DNA of 64,000 bases, taken from the NCBI GenBank assembly GCA_051453625.1, contig JBOZIK010000001.1:122258712-122322711 (forward strand), in the 5' to 3' direction. The stretch's first letter is position 1. Each line of letters opens with the position of its first letter. Below the pieces are notes generated by a model. It was not told the origin of the DNA, searched no databases, and was given only the letters and a program-made list of their open reading frames with translations. Below, piece by piece: positions 22,093 to 34,129 of the stretch. Position numbers and translations under genes: made by a program. The DNA is from Welwitschia mirabilis. Taxonomy: Eukaryota > Gnetophyta > Gnetopsida > Welwitschiales.

Positions 22093-23232
22093 TGAATACG
22101 GCCAAATTCGTCATATTTAACATCATGTTTGGAGTATGTTTTCAAGCTGTTTTTATAAGTATAATTTTCCAATTAACAACTCTTAGTAGGACCAAAGATA
22201 AAGAATTAAGAATAATTTATATCAAACCTAAGTAATTATGGAGAATTTGAGAAAAACAAATGGCATGTGGAAGTGGAATAGGAGATACATGGTAGTAACA
22301 TGTGATAGTAACATGTGATAACATTGAAGACACATGGCAATAGCATTGGTTAGAAGAAGATTAGGATTTAAAGGCCAATTATTGGATGCATCATGATAAA
22401 CTTCATCTAATACAAGAATTTAAAGATTCCACCCGATGCTATAAGATGAGGAATCTTATTCATCATACCAAGGCTACATGAGAAAATCCATCTAATACTA
22501 AAAGACAATATTTTACCTAATGCTATAATGTAAGTAATCTTATCCCTCCTACTAAGGATACATGATAAACATTGTAATTGCCTAATTATAACTGCCATGT
22601 ACCACTACAAGTGAAAGGATTCTAACAACCTCAGCCTTACCCTTTACTATAAAAAGGCCTTAAGCCCTCATTCGTAAGTGTCTTTTATGAATTAATTATT
22701 ATTTTGATAATTTGGAATTCAATTGAGAAATAAATCCATCAAGCTTAGAGAGGAGATTACTTGGGTGTTGGGCTATGTTTCCTCCATTAAGGGGTAACTA
22801 CTTTTAAGCTAATGTAAGAATATTTTGATTAATAAAGATCATTTTCTTCTATCACTTTTCCTCTTATCTTCTTTATCGTCTATGTTTATTATAATTAAAG
22901 TGGCATTTAAATTATAATTAATGTAAATTATAAGGGTCAATCTTAATAATAATAGGTTGGTTAACTTGGTTAGTAAACTATATTTAAAATTGCATTTCAT
23001 TTAGAATTGTATCCTCATTTATTTTTCATTTTGAAATTATAATAGATATTAATTTTATTTCCATTCTTAATGAAGAAACTTTTTAAACATACTTAGAATT
23101 TCTCTCTACAGTACGACATTCAGGTTAACTCCTTATACTAGTATGTTATTGTGTAAATTAGATACTAAGATTGCACATAATTATTGAATGTCATTAATTA
23201 AAGATGAGAATCACATGATTCACATTTCAATA
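22093..23232 (+). repeat. 3' LTR of element D
   Basis: Begins TGAATACGGCC and ends TCAATA (the expected CA has become TA). It parallels the 5' LTR throughout, including the two 84-bp units (about 22395-22560) and the box TATAAAAAGGCC at 22648-22659. A clear polypurine tract before it was not found. Confidence 0.85.
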
Positions 23233-23237
23233 ATACT
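23233..23237 (+). repeat. Right target-site duplication of element D
   Basis: ATACT, identical to 19517-19521. Confidence 0.9.
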
Positions 23238-25832
23238 ATATTAATTGGGATATATAGCTACCCAAGAAGGATATAGATAGATTAGATATTACATCTCTTG
23301 TGCATCTAACAAGAATTGTACAATTCATATATAAGGGGGTTGAATATGAAATAATTATGCATATGTAAGATTCAAAATAGATTCCTTGGATTTTTCTTCA
23401 CCTCTCCTAATAATGTAGGATATCATGATGAAAATCCATTTTCAAATGAAAAATAACTTAAAGTACATAGACATATTATATGTAATAATCACTAACATCC
23501 TAGGCTTCTCTATCCATGATTTCGCTTATTTTTCATACAGTATTCAAAACTAAGTAACTTTATAAAGTCATGAATAATTTATGATAACATAGGGGGCATC
23601 TGTTATACATGTAATAGGAGATGTCATTTCTTAATCTTCTAATAGTGCTTGTGGGTTTAAAAGTTTAAAAATTCTTTTATCCAAATGAAATTTTTCTACC
23701 ATAGGATTGCTACAGTTATAACTGCATTCACTGTGGCTTCAGTCACTAGCTTTTTTATTATTAGTTTACTTTTAGAATTAGAGTCTAATAGGAAATGTCT
23801 TTCTATTATGTTGTTCTTCTTATTATTTGGTTGAAGATTCTGGTATCCAAGGCATAGAGAAACCATACTAACCTATCATCCCAAAGTTGTTTGATGAAAT
23901 CCATCCCAAATTTGATGGTTAAAATTTGCTACAGTGATAATAATATGTGAATCATTTTCTAGTTTTTTTTTTTTTTGAATTCATCTATTCTTAAAAATTA
24001 TTTTTAACTAGGACTCCAATTCTAATAAAAAAGTATAGAATATATCTAAAGACTTAGAAATACCATGGGGTAAAGCATAAAGTTTGTTGTGGAATTAAAA
24101 AGAGTACAAGACGTACCTTTATTAATAATTAAATTAATGTCTCAACTATGATAAACTAATGTAAAATAGTCAAAGTAAATGATAATTTTTACATACTAAC
24201 ACTTAGTAATGTGTTTGGTCATTTACAATGTTTATGATTTTTTATTACATGGATAGGACATTGATTATTACAAAGTAATAAATGATACTATAATGTTAAA
24301 ACCATGTTATTAATTCTTCAACCATGTGACTTTTATTATAACTTCATTCAATGATTTATATTTAAACTCCATGTACATTTACAACTAAATCTTTACATAT
24401 TTATCCTCATAAAGTTTAATAAATAATGCATTTTAAGGCTATAAATGCTATATTTATCATTTAATTATCATTGGATACATTTAGTACTTATAATTTTCAA
24501 ACGTTCATTAAAAAGAACTAATACTTGAAGTTTTATTTCTAGGTTATACTGAACCATCTAACTTTCACACTAGTTGAATTGACCGAAAGAACCAATGTCA
24601 CCATCTAGAGCACTAGGGATGCTAGCATTTTGGAATAAACAAATTCAATGAAGATGTGTTAAAATTAAATAAAATATTACTAATCTCATTTTATAGCATA
24701 GAAAAAAATTTAATTTAATACCATAGATTTTAGAAGACTAAGGATTAAGGGGCTTAATTTTCATGCCCAAGGAAACTCATCAATAACTAATTGTTATTAA
24801 TCTAAATGTATCAAGTATGTACACATGTAATAAAAAATATAACTCTAAGATATATGAGAAAATCCTATCTCTAGGATTGATATGTTTAAATTTCATGTCA
24901 AGTCTTGTTATTTTTAGATCTAAAATCCATCCTCTCAGATCTAGATTCAACATGATTATAATAAAGGTCTATCTCATAATTAGGCTTTAAGCCTCCTTTC
25001 TTTCTTTCTAGACAGAAGGGAATGATTTTTTTAATGATACATCTATCTTTTAAAATCTAAGTATTTACTTTTTTAGTGAATTATTATTTTTTATATTATT
25101 TCAACTATTTGTGAATGTAATTTGATCTATAGATGTACTTGATTTGCCTTGAAAATTATTATGAGTCTTAAAGTAGGGTAGTGTATTCTAGTATAAGAAA
25201 TCCTAGTTATCATTCTCTTTTAAGGACTATAAGGGAATACTAGAGCTTAAGAAGGTTTAAGATATTTAGGAAAGGGTACAATTACGGTTTAAATAAGAGG
25301 TTTTAGAAAAAGTATTAAAATCTTAGATATTCAAAAACTTGTTCACCTAAGAATAGAACATGATTATTTATAATACAAAATACTAAGAAAGGTCGTCTAA
25401 GATTATGATACTATGTTAAGTAAAAAAAGGTTTTATAGATATGAAATAAATTATTTACTATAGATTTTAAGTGGCATAAATGTAAATTACTTATAGTTGA
25501 TTCATCTTTTAATTTAATTTAGGAAATACTAAGATAGTGTGAAAGATGTATAAATAGTAAGACATCAATCATCTAAAACCTAACATCACATTAAAGAAAA
25601 CAAACCTAAATGATAAAGGAAAAACAACATTCAAAATATATTATTTCATAATTATTTATCATAATTATATTAAAGATAGAATAAAATACAAATCCAATCA
25701 TAAATCAAATTACATTTCTTAATGATGCAAATACTGTAATAAATATAAAGTTAACATATAAGTAAATACTTAAACTTGATAAGGTAGATGCCTCATGATA
25801 CGATGATTTCCTCATATCTAAGAAGGGAAACA
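23238..25832. other. No gene seen between elements D and E
   Basis: AT-rich, without a coding motif that I recognise. It holds the second copy of the dispersed repeat (24205-24455) and presumably continues whatever lay left of D before that insertion. Confidence 0.5.
24205..24455 (+). repeat. Dispersed repeat, copy 2 (partner 17440-17710)
   Basis: Same order of blocks as copy 1. Similarity fades on both sides. Before D inserted, the two copies were about 3 kb apart. Confidence 0.85.
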
Positions 25833-26506
25833 TGAGGCTTTGGACCTCATAATGAAGTAATCCCTTATCATAGCCATGGGGAATATAGATCTAAAATATT
25901 AAGTTTAGATCTGAATTTAATACAACATAACATGAAATTTAAGCATATTAACCCTAGAGGTTAGATTATCTTATATAGTATAAAGTTGGATTGTTAATTA
26001 CATGGGTATGTACTTGATAATAGGAGTGCATTAAACATAGATCAAATATTTATCACTCACTAGTAAAGGCAAATAGTATCCCAAATTTATCACATAGTAA
26101 TAGGTTACAATAAAAGTACCTTACCAACAGGTCATAATAGAAAGAATATAATATAGTTATCCATGTATATTACATAGTAATAAAAAAGATTCAAATTCAA
26201 AGATTTCCCTAACCTCTGTGATAAGTTGGAGATAATGAAGGATACTTTGCCACATTTTATAATTTGATAAAAAGATATGCAATAAGGATTTACAAGAAAT
26301 GATAAGGAATTAAAGCTCAAAAATGATTTCAAATTGATCCTTATTCCATATTCTAGACATTCATGTTTTTTTTAATAGTAGTTTCTTAAGTATCTTTAAA
26401 ATTTCATTATAAATACAACATTTTCCATTAAAAAAAAGGAATCTTAGATTGTTAATTTTACTTCAAACATTCATTTAAATTCATCTTATAATTCAGGTTG
26501 TTTTAT

Positions 26507-26563
26507 AAAAAGACTTGACTTATATTCATTTATGCTTGAAATGAATATAAGTCAAGCCTTTTT
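26507..26563. repeat. Near-perfect inverted repeat (25-bp arms, 7-nt loop)
   Basis: Arms 26507-26531 and 26539-26563 are reverse complements apart from one base; the core is GACTTGACTTATATTCATTT. The partner LTR at about 60360-60445 has no such hairpin at the aligned place. Confidence 0.92.
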
Positions 26564-26618
26564 AATTTGATTCCATAATATGCACTCCATTCAAGGTCTG
26601 CTTGTTGAAATGATGGTA

Positions 26619-27343
26619 NNNNNNNNNNNNNNNNNNNNNNNNNNNNNNNNNNNNNNNNNNNNNNNNNNNNNNNNNNNNNNNNNNNNNNNNNNNNNNNNNN
26701 NNNNNNNNNNNNNNNNNNNNNNNNNNNNNNNNNNNNNNNNNNNNNNNNNNNNNNNNNNNNNNNNNNNNNNNNNNNNNNNNNNNNNNNNNNNNNNNNNNNN
26801 NNNNNNNNNNNNNNNNNNNNNNNNNNNNNNNNNNNNNNNNNNNNNNNNNNNNNNNNNNNNNNNNNNNNNNNNNNNNNNNNNNNNNNNNNNNNNNNNNNNN
26901 NNNNNNNNNNNNNNNNNNNNNNNNNNNNNNNNNNNNNNNNNNNNNNNNNNNNNNNNNNNNNNNNNNNNNNNNNNNNNNNNNNNNNNNNNNNNNNNNNNNN
27001 NNNNNNNNNNNNNNNNNNNNNNNNNNNNNNNNNNNNNNNNNNNNNNNNNNNNNNNNNNNNNNNNNNNNNNNNNNNNNNNNNNNNNNNNNNNNNNNNNNNN
27101 NNNNNNNNNNNNNNNNNNNNNNNNNNNNNNNNNNNNNNNNNNNNNNNNNNNNNNNNNNNNNNNNNNNNNNNNNNNNNNNNNNNNNNNNNNNNNNNNNNNN
27201 NNNNNNNNNNNNNNNNNNNNNNNNNNNNNNNNNNNNNNNNNNNNNNNNNNNNNNNNNNNNNNNNNNNNNNNNNNNNNNNNNNNNNNNNNNNNNNNNNNNN
27301 NNNNNNNNNNNNNNNNNNNNNNNNNNNNNNNNNNNNNNNNNNN
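26619..27343. other. Assembly gap of 725 N
   Basis: The flanks align to 60478 and 60559 in the partner LTR, which suggests only about 80 bp is missing unless something is inserted here. Confidence 0.97.
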
Positions 27344-27835
27344 AATTCAAGAAAATCTTATAGGATGTATAAGTCAACTTCACTCTATTCCCATTTATTT
27401 ATGTACATTTCATATTGACTTCTAATGAATATAACTAGTTTAATACATTATTTGATTCATAACATAAGTGATTATAGTTTAGTCTATGAAATGTGATCAA
27501 TTAATGGTTTTATTATAAAATTAAAAAAACTTGTAGATACTAATACTCTATACTTAAGCAAATAATTAATAGGATGACAAACTACTGATGTTGTAGAGTT
27601 GACATTTTTTAGAAGCATGTGAACATTGAAATTTGTTATATTTTTTGTTTTCTATTTATAATGACATTTAAATTTAATTTATTTTATTCTAATTAATTAA
27701 TTAAAAGAATAAATTAGTTAGTTATTATTAACATGAGCCTAGTTTTAGTTATTTCAAATCCACATCTCATAACTTCTATAAGGTACAATAGACAAGCCAT
27801 TAATTTGCTTAGCTACTTGCTTACTACTCATACTT

Positions 27836-27856
27836 TTGGGGCTATTTTTGGGAAGC
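27836..27856 (+). promoter_or_regulatory. Primer-binding site, decayed tRNA-Asp type (element E)
   Basis: TTGGGGCTATTTTTGGGAAG against TTGGCGCCGTTGCCGGGGAA, with one base deleted and a mix of transitions and two transversions. The following GCATTGGCAA is also usual after such sites. It fixes element E as + strand. Confidence 0.7.
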
Positions 27857-30630
27857 ATTGGCAATTTCAAATCTTGAAATAGGTTGAGTAGATTTCTTTA
27901 CCTCTAAGTTTTAAATTTGACCTTAAATTTTTCCTTTAAATTTTATTTTAGTAGTTCTTTTCTTTTCTTTCCAAATTTTATCTTTTTTTTGTTACTTTCT
28001 TTTCTTTTATGCTTGTTAATCCTTTAGTATATTTTATTTTAATTTCATTTTTATTTTGCAAAGTTTTATTCCTTTTATTATTTTTAATATGGTATTTTTA
28101 GTTTGTTTCTCATTTTCTCTTGTAATCCATTCTTTCATTCTATATACTTTTAACATTTTAGTATTTTACTTTTTCTTAAAATTAAAATTTATAAAATAGT
28201 TATTATTTTCTTTATTTTGAGAAGTATAAGACTAATAATATCAAAGAATATCAAAATAAGGAACATGCAAATATCATTAAAAATATATTCCATTAAATGT
28301 CTAAATCTGTCTAAGTATATCTAGCTTTTTTAAGTCAATTCAAGAAAGTTGTTTTATTATCAAAAAAGCTATATATCTTATTGTTCCTAAAATACTTATT
28401 TCAATTCCAAATAGAATGAAAAGAAAATCTTCTAGTAAAAGTTATAATATCATAATGATAAATTTAATGTTTTCTACATGAATTCTCTTATATTTTAAAA
28501 ATAGTTATACATGATCAAATGCTAAGAGAAATCTAGTGAATAATCAACACGTAATAGAGATCGAACATATCACTATTTAATTCACATGAATTCTTAACTT
28601 AAAATAAAAAAAAGCAATCAAATCATAATTTTAAAAATAAGTAATCATAGCTAAAGCTACAAGCCCCTAAAGCCTTTCAAGGCTTTCCACAAATTTTAAA
28701 ATAGAACTCTAAGCATTAAAATCAATAGAGAAAATTAGTAATAAATACAACCCAATGAAAGTATTTGATACATTTAATAGGAAAAATCCAACCATACTAT
28801 CTAATTCTTTAGTCTTTAAGAAAGAACTAGAACCTCTCTTAACTTTCAATAAAAGGCCTTATAATACACCTAAGGGTATAGATTATATATTTAACTCTAA
28901 AAATAAAAAAAAAAAAGGCGGTCAAGGCAGGGAGCTGGAGAGAAAAAAAATGAACTAAAGCAAAAAAAAATACTAAGGATTATTTAAAAAAATTCAGTTA
29001 CAATCTCATTATTTCATCTAAAGAACTTATAGAAACATGAATGAAGAGTTGAATCTTGTAGTGCATCAATGTTCAATGTGTAAATCCTTCCTCACTAACC
29101 TTTAGGACCATCTTATATCTTAGAGATACATGGATTTAAGCTAAGAGAATTTAGTTGCCAAGACATTCACCAAATACCCAGAAAATCCAGAGACAAACAT
29201 TAGAAATTTCTAATTTCATATGACAACCACCTATTCTTGAGAAGTTAAATAATGGTATGGTAAAGTCCAGAATGCAATGACCTATTAATAGTTTTTTCTA
29301 ATGGAAAAATTTAGAAGTTGAGATAACTTAAATATCATGGATGTATCAATTACAAATGTAGTACTAGTAAGTTTTAACAATGACATTTAGCAATTTTACA
29401 AAATGTAGTAGTAATAAATTTAAAACTATAGGAATAAACTTAGTTATACCATAGAAAATGTTAACATAATAACAAATTTAAAAATCAACAAGCACACCTT
29501 TATACCATTTCCAGCTCCAAGTGTAAGTTTACTAACATCCTTAGGTTGAATTTGATGGTTAATAATAATTAAAATTTGAATTTTTTATCATCACTCATTA
29601 TGAATAATACCTCTACTAAACTTAAACACCTTAGTAAAATAAGAATGAATATTTCACAAATAATACTTGTACTAATATTAACCTTTAACCTTACCATGAT
29701 AACTTAATAAAATCCTCATAATAGCTTACACCAATGCCATAATGTAATCCAAAAGTATAACTATAACAAATGCCTTTATGACCCTACTTACAACAGATCT
29801 AGTTCAAATGTCTCTTATGTAATAAGTTCATTTTGAAATATTTAGAGATTGGAATTTTATAAATATTATTTGACTGGGATAAAATCTAAAAGATCTTAAT
29901 TTTTGACATGATCAAATCTATAATGAATTATTAATTTTTTTCTCCTAGACAAGATGTATAGGTAAGGAATATACAACTATTATTTTCCTTTTATGTAATA
30001 GACGTTGATGATCTATGACATCTAATAGAGTTTAAAAACACATTAAGACTCCTTTCATATATAATTACAAAGAAAACAAAGAGATTAAATTTAGTACAAT
30101 GCTAAATAGTAAGGTAAAAATATGGCTATAAACCCTTTAAAGTTTAATTTGATATTGGGAGGAACTTAATGATGCCCTCAAATGAAAGTTCCTTCTAATA
30201 ACCAACTATATGACTTAATTAAAAAAATAATGATATTTTAATATATGGATAAAGATGAGTGTAATAAATAGTAATTTAAAAAGAAAAATATGTCTTCAAA
30301 ATTGAGTGGCATGTAGCCCAATAAACCTCTATAATTTATGTCTCTTATTGGATAACATTTTTTCTAGCCTTTTTAAAAAGTAAGTGACATGTAGTCATGA
30401 GTAAAAGTTTGTGACATTTGATTATTTAAACTTAAAACATTATGTACAATGGATTAAAAAAAAGAATGAAACAATTATAAAGGATAGTATTCAAGAATTC
30501 GATTCTAATTCATTTATGCACATCAGATGATTTTTAATTAGTTCTTTTTAGCTTATACTATTTATAACGTTTATGAAATTAATAATTCTCATATTTTCTT
30601 AAAATAATTTTTGAAATTTTACACTAACAT
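27857..30630 (+). mobile_element. Leader region of element E, no domain seen
   Basis: T-rich directly after the PBS (27.9-28.2 kb), then AT-rich without recognisable coding. The open frame at 28755-28958 is Lys-rich and ends in an A-run; I do not consider it a gene. A long leader before gag is usual for Athila/Tat elements. Confidence 0.5.
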
Positions 30631-30965
30631 TTTTTACTAACATGATGCATGTCTTCTCCACATAAATTTTCCAAATCACCAACAAAAGTCAATGATTGAT
30701 ATTTCTATAATTAATAAGAAAGAATATGAACATTTTTATCAACTATGTTAAGATGGTCCTCTTCATGGGCTTTAATCTGATAAACTATTATAAATTTTCA
30801 TCAAAGAATTAGATAAGTTTAAAAGGCAACATATTGAATTTGTAGTATGAGGGAATATATTAAACAAAGAGCCTACAACATTTTTCAAGATTTTAGAGGA
30901 ATTATTTAATTAGATTAAATGATGTCTAATAAGACTAACTAAATAAGTATATTTTACTTAATAAA
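30630..30965 (+). pseudogene. gag remnant, Athila/Tat-like element E
   Basis: One + strand frame with stops gives KKEYEHFYQLC, GPLHGL, IFIKELDKF, then NKEPTTFFKILEELFN. This follows the Athila/Tat gag pattern W.RFK.LLR.CPHHG, Q.FY.GL, K..EEAYELLEE. Gag would form the virus-like particle. It is inactivated by at least five stops and has lost its surroundings. It lies about 2.8 kb after the PBS and 1.1 kb before the protease remnant. Confidence 0.75.
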
Positions 30966-32054
30966 AACATATAATGATAGAAAAGATGGAAGAAATGATG
31001 TAGAAAATAATAAATGCAATGTTAATCCAATAAATAAAAATATGTATCATAACTCATATACAAACTTTTACAACTCCAGTAAAGTCTATAATTCCATCAT
31101 AACTAGCTTCTTAATAAACTTAGATTATCATACCTCAAATACATTAAGAAGCAACAAGTCTATATACAATTACTATCAAGAACATTATATATGTATTCTT
31201 TATAAACAAACAAGTCACTGATATCAAGCCTAATGAATGAAATGATAGTAGTGTTTCAAGGTAACGTCACCCCCACTTCTAGAACTAAAATTCGACATTG
31301 ATAACCAAGCTACCTCAATAATAAGTAAAGACCATCATTGTAAGAATATCAAAATTATCAACATAGTTGGTATGAACCTATGTTCTAAGATAAACCCCAT
31401 CATAGTAATAATGCTAATTTTGTATTTAGATATTTCTATGAATAGTAGATAATGACATAGGTCATAAAACAATAGATGAACTTACTAAAAAAGAAGATTA
31501 TAAGCATAAAGAGAATGCTAACTAACTTTGTTAGAAATAAAATCCCAGTTTACCTTCCTAATGGAAATTGAACCTTACCAATAAACCATCTAATAATGCA
31601 TCATCTATGATGAAGAGAAGTCAAAAGATCCTAGAACCCATACAAAATTATTAAGGTTTTAGAAAAAGAAGTTAAAATTCTATGAATATAGAAGCAATCA
31701 AAAAGAGCCACCGAAAAGAAATAGTTCAATGAAATAAGGAATCAGAGCTATCAAAATAAAATCAAGAAAATCCTACCACTCTTATCCCCTTAACTGTAAC
31801 AATGAAGTCAATAGTCATGCCACTGTTTCCTAAGAATATTTAAATTAAATATTTCAAGAGATAGAACTAAGAGTCCCCATATTTAAAGAACTTAAGAAAA
31901 CACCCCCTTACTCCAAATACATAAAAGACTTATTCTCTAATAAGAAGAGAAAATTCATCCTTCAATAAATAAACTTAGCTAAAAATAGCTAAAAACATCA
32001 CTTAAATAATAAATAAGAAATTATCAAGTAAACATAACAATCCTAGTTTATCAA

Positions 32055-32155
32055 CTATTTCAATGATCATAAATGAAAAAAATATGTTTCATGCATTACT
32101 TGATTTAGATGCTATAATTAATATCATGCTTTTATATCTTTCTAAACCTTAAGGA
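32055..32155 (+). pseudogene. Protease remnant, element E
   Basis: The frame NEKNMFHALLDLDAIINIML matches the Athila/Tat protease core (K.ALLDLGASINLMP). The Asp of the catalytic D-L-G is present, but Gly is replaced by Asp (LDLDA). Only this core is recognisable. The protease would cut the polyprotein. Confidence 0.7.
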
Positions 32156-32461
32156 TAATAGAATTTTTTGATATTAACATGATCTTATGATTAAAAAACA
32201 ATTCTATAGTAAATTATTTATGGAATATTAAAAATACTCTAGTATAAATCCATTAATAACTATACCTTATAGACTTGATAATTTTGGTAATTACTAAAAA
32301 ATACCTTTTAATTAGTTTGGGAAGATATTCTTTTTCCATGATTAATACAATGATACATTGCTAAATTAGTTTTGTTCAACTTACATTCACCAATCACAAA
32401 AATAAATATGAACATTTTAAAATAAATAAAGCATAAATAAAAAGGTCAAAGTAAATAAGAG

Positions 32462-32653
32462 TTGAAATTTGATGATATTTTAGCTAGGGAACTTTTCACG
32501 AAAGATCCTTTTCAATTAGTCCTAAAAAATAAACATGAGTATCAATCACAAACAAAGAATGTGACAAACAATGTAACCCTAGATAAACATTACTCTTTGG
32601 AGCTTAGCATAATTAGGAAACTTCCATGTAAACTGAAGACTAGGAGATCTTAG
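32462..32653 (+). pseudogene. Open fragment between protease and RT, element E
   Basis: A 63-residue open frame with basic, Leu-rich content. It falls in the linker that separates protease from RT in Athila/Tat polyproteins. I recognise no motif, so it is listed only as the surviving open part of pol. Confidence 0.35.
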
Positions 32654-32869
32654 AAATCAAAGAGTTATTATCAAACTTGAAATACATCTTTCTTGATAAT
32701 ATAAAACTAAACCTCTTATCATTATAAATAATCTAAAATTAGAATATGCACTAAGTGAACTCAAAATATAAAAGAGAACATCCTATCTCTTGCATGATTT
32801 CATGAAGATTTACAAAAATGGATTTCCCTAAATTTGATTATGTATAAGATATATTTAGAGAAAATTATG

Positions 32870-33560
32870 AAACTCATTATACAACCATCTCAATTTTTGA
32901 ATTCTATATTCTTAAAGATAGTTAAGGATGAAATTCATACATTATGTGTAAAAAGGCATTATTTATCTAATACCTAATAATAAATGAGTAAGCTTAATTA
33001 TATTAGTTTCAAAGAAAAATGTTAAATGATAAGTCTATATTAACTTTTAAAAACTTAATAAAAACATTAAGAATAACCACTTTCCCATATCATACATTGA
33101 TCAAATCCCAAAAGAAATTTTTTGCATGGATATTATTGCATTTTGAGTGAATTTGTTGGTTACAATTATATTGCTATAGCATCTAAGAAACAATATAAAA
33201 ACATGTTTGCCTCATCTTTTAAAACCTTAGATTATCAATGAATGTCATTTGGATTATGTAATGAAGTGGTCATGTTTTAATAAGCTATAACGTTAATCAT
33301 TTTTTATATGCTTGAAGAGTTCATAAAAATCTTTATGGATGATTTTTTCCTATACAATGATTTTTTGTTTTTAATTAACTCTTAATGGGCTTTATAATAT
33401 TTTTATTATGTTACATTAAAAAGACTTAAGACTAAGATATCAAAAAAAGTCATCTAATGCTTAAAAAAGGAGTTATTCTATATCATTATTAACTCTAAAA
33501 AATTTCAAAACATTAAGAAACTTGTTAGAACATGCTAGATACTAATGATAATTCACCCAA
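32870..33560 (+). pseudogene. Reverse transcriptase remnant, element E
   Basis: RT would copy the element RNA to DNA. The + strand shows FLNSIFLKIVKDEIHTL, then after stops KKQYKNMFASSFKTLDYQ, MSFGLCN and EEFIKIFMDDFFLY. These match the Tat/Athila series TTFTCPFGTFAYRRMPFGLCNAP and FMDDF. The catalytic FMDD (33333-33344) is intact, and the stops and frame changes between motifs are many. The MSFGLCN signature separates it from chromoviruses. Confidence 0.88.
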
Positions 33561-33718
33561 GATTTCTCAAATATTATAAAAATTTGTATGAAATATTCAA
33601 AATGATAAACCTTTGATGTGTAATAACTCTTATGAAAAATCATTTAATGTTTTAAAGGTAAAAATAATCATATCACATATCATTAGGTATTATATTGGCA
33701 TTAATCTTTTAATCTCAT

Positions 33719-34074
33719 ATGTGATGTTTGTAACATTATTATGGGTGTTGTATTAGGGTGATACATTGACCATAAGGCATATGTTATATACTACATTCTA
33801 AAACCCTTAATTTAGCCTAATGTAATTATATTATAGAGAAAAAATAACTATTTGTAATAGTTACTACACTTCGTAAGTTCTAACACTAACTAGAAGGTTT
33901 TAAAATTGTGTTTTGTATAGATCCCTTGACTATTAAGGTCCTAAAAAATAAGTATATTAATAATGTTCATCTTGTTCATTGGTGTCTACTAGTACACTAA
34001 TTTTACTTACACACCATAGATAAGAAAGAGTGATAAAATGTAACAATAGATCATCTCTCTTGGTTAAAATTGCT
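33719..34074 (+). pseudogene. RNase H remnant, element E
   Basis: The frame gives CDVCNIIMGVVLG, YIDHKAYVIYY and, after indels, IDHLSWLKLL. These match CDASDFAVGAVLGQ, K..HVIYYAS and VADHLSRL of Athila/Tat RNase H. The first catalytic Asp (in CDV) is retained. Several stops lie between the pieces. It directly follows RT, as expected. Confidence 0.82.
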
Positions 34075-34129
34075 TAAAAACTATTACACTAAGGATACCT
34101 TTGATGATCAATTTCTTAATAAGAACTTG

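Larger units (their letters stand above)
19522..23232 (+). mobile_element. Element D: complete small non-autonomous LTR retrotransposon
   Basis: 3711 bp, with LTRs of 1208 and 1140 bp, a perfect 5-bp TSD (ATACT), a tRNA-Asp-type PBS beside the 5' LTR, and an interior of only 1.36 kb with one gag-like frame and no pol domains. It must have been mobilised by enzymes of another element; an Athila/Tat-type gypsy partner is likely from the PBS (inference). The LTRs share upstream minirepeats and a TATA box style with element A. By eye the LTRs are about three quarters to four fifths identical, so the insertion is old. Confidence 0.9.
25833..27830 (+). mobile_element. 5' LTR of element E (left end uncertain)
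   Basis: Matches 59811-61058 by eye from about 25960 to 27830. Shared points are CCCAAATTTATCACATAG against TCCAAATTTATTATGTAG, AAATTTCATTATAAAT, and ATTTCAAATCCACAT near the right end. It ends CTTACTACTCA, five bases before the PBS. The left end is a guess from the expected length (a TGAGG at 25833). A 725-N gap interrupts it where the partner has only about 80 bp. Confidence 0.65.

Noticed and set aside
26562-27425. Long open frames on both strands across a gap
   Set aside because: Almost entirely N. The same applies to the frames across 2160-2259, 44078-44506, 46353-47138 and 49260-50121, apart from the real sequence described for element A.
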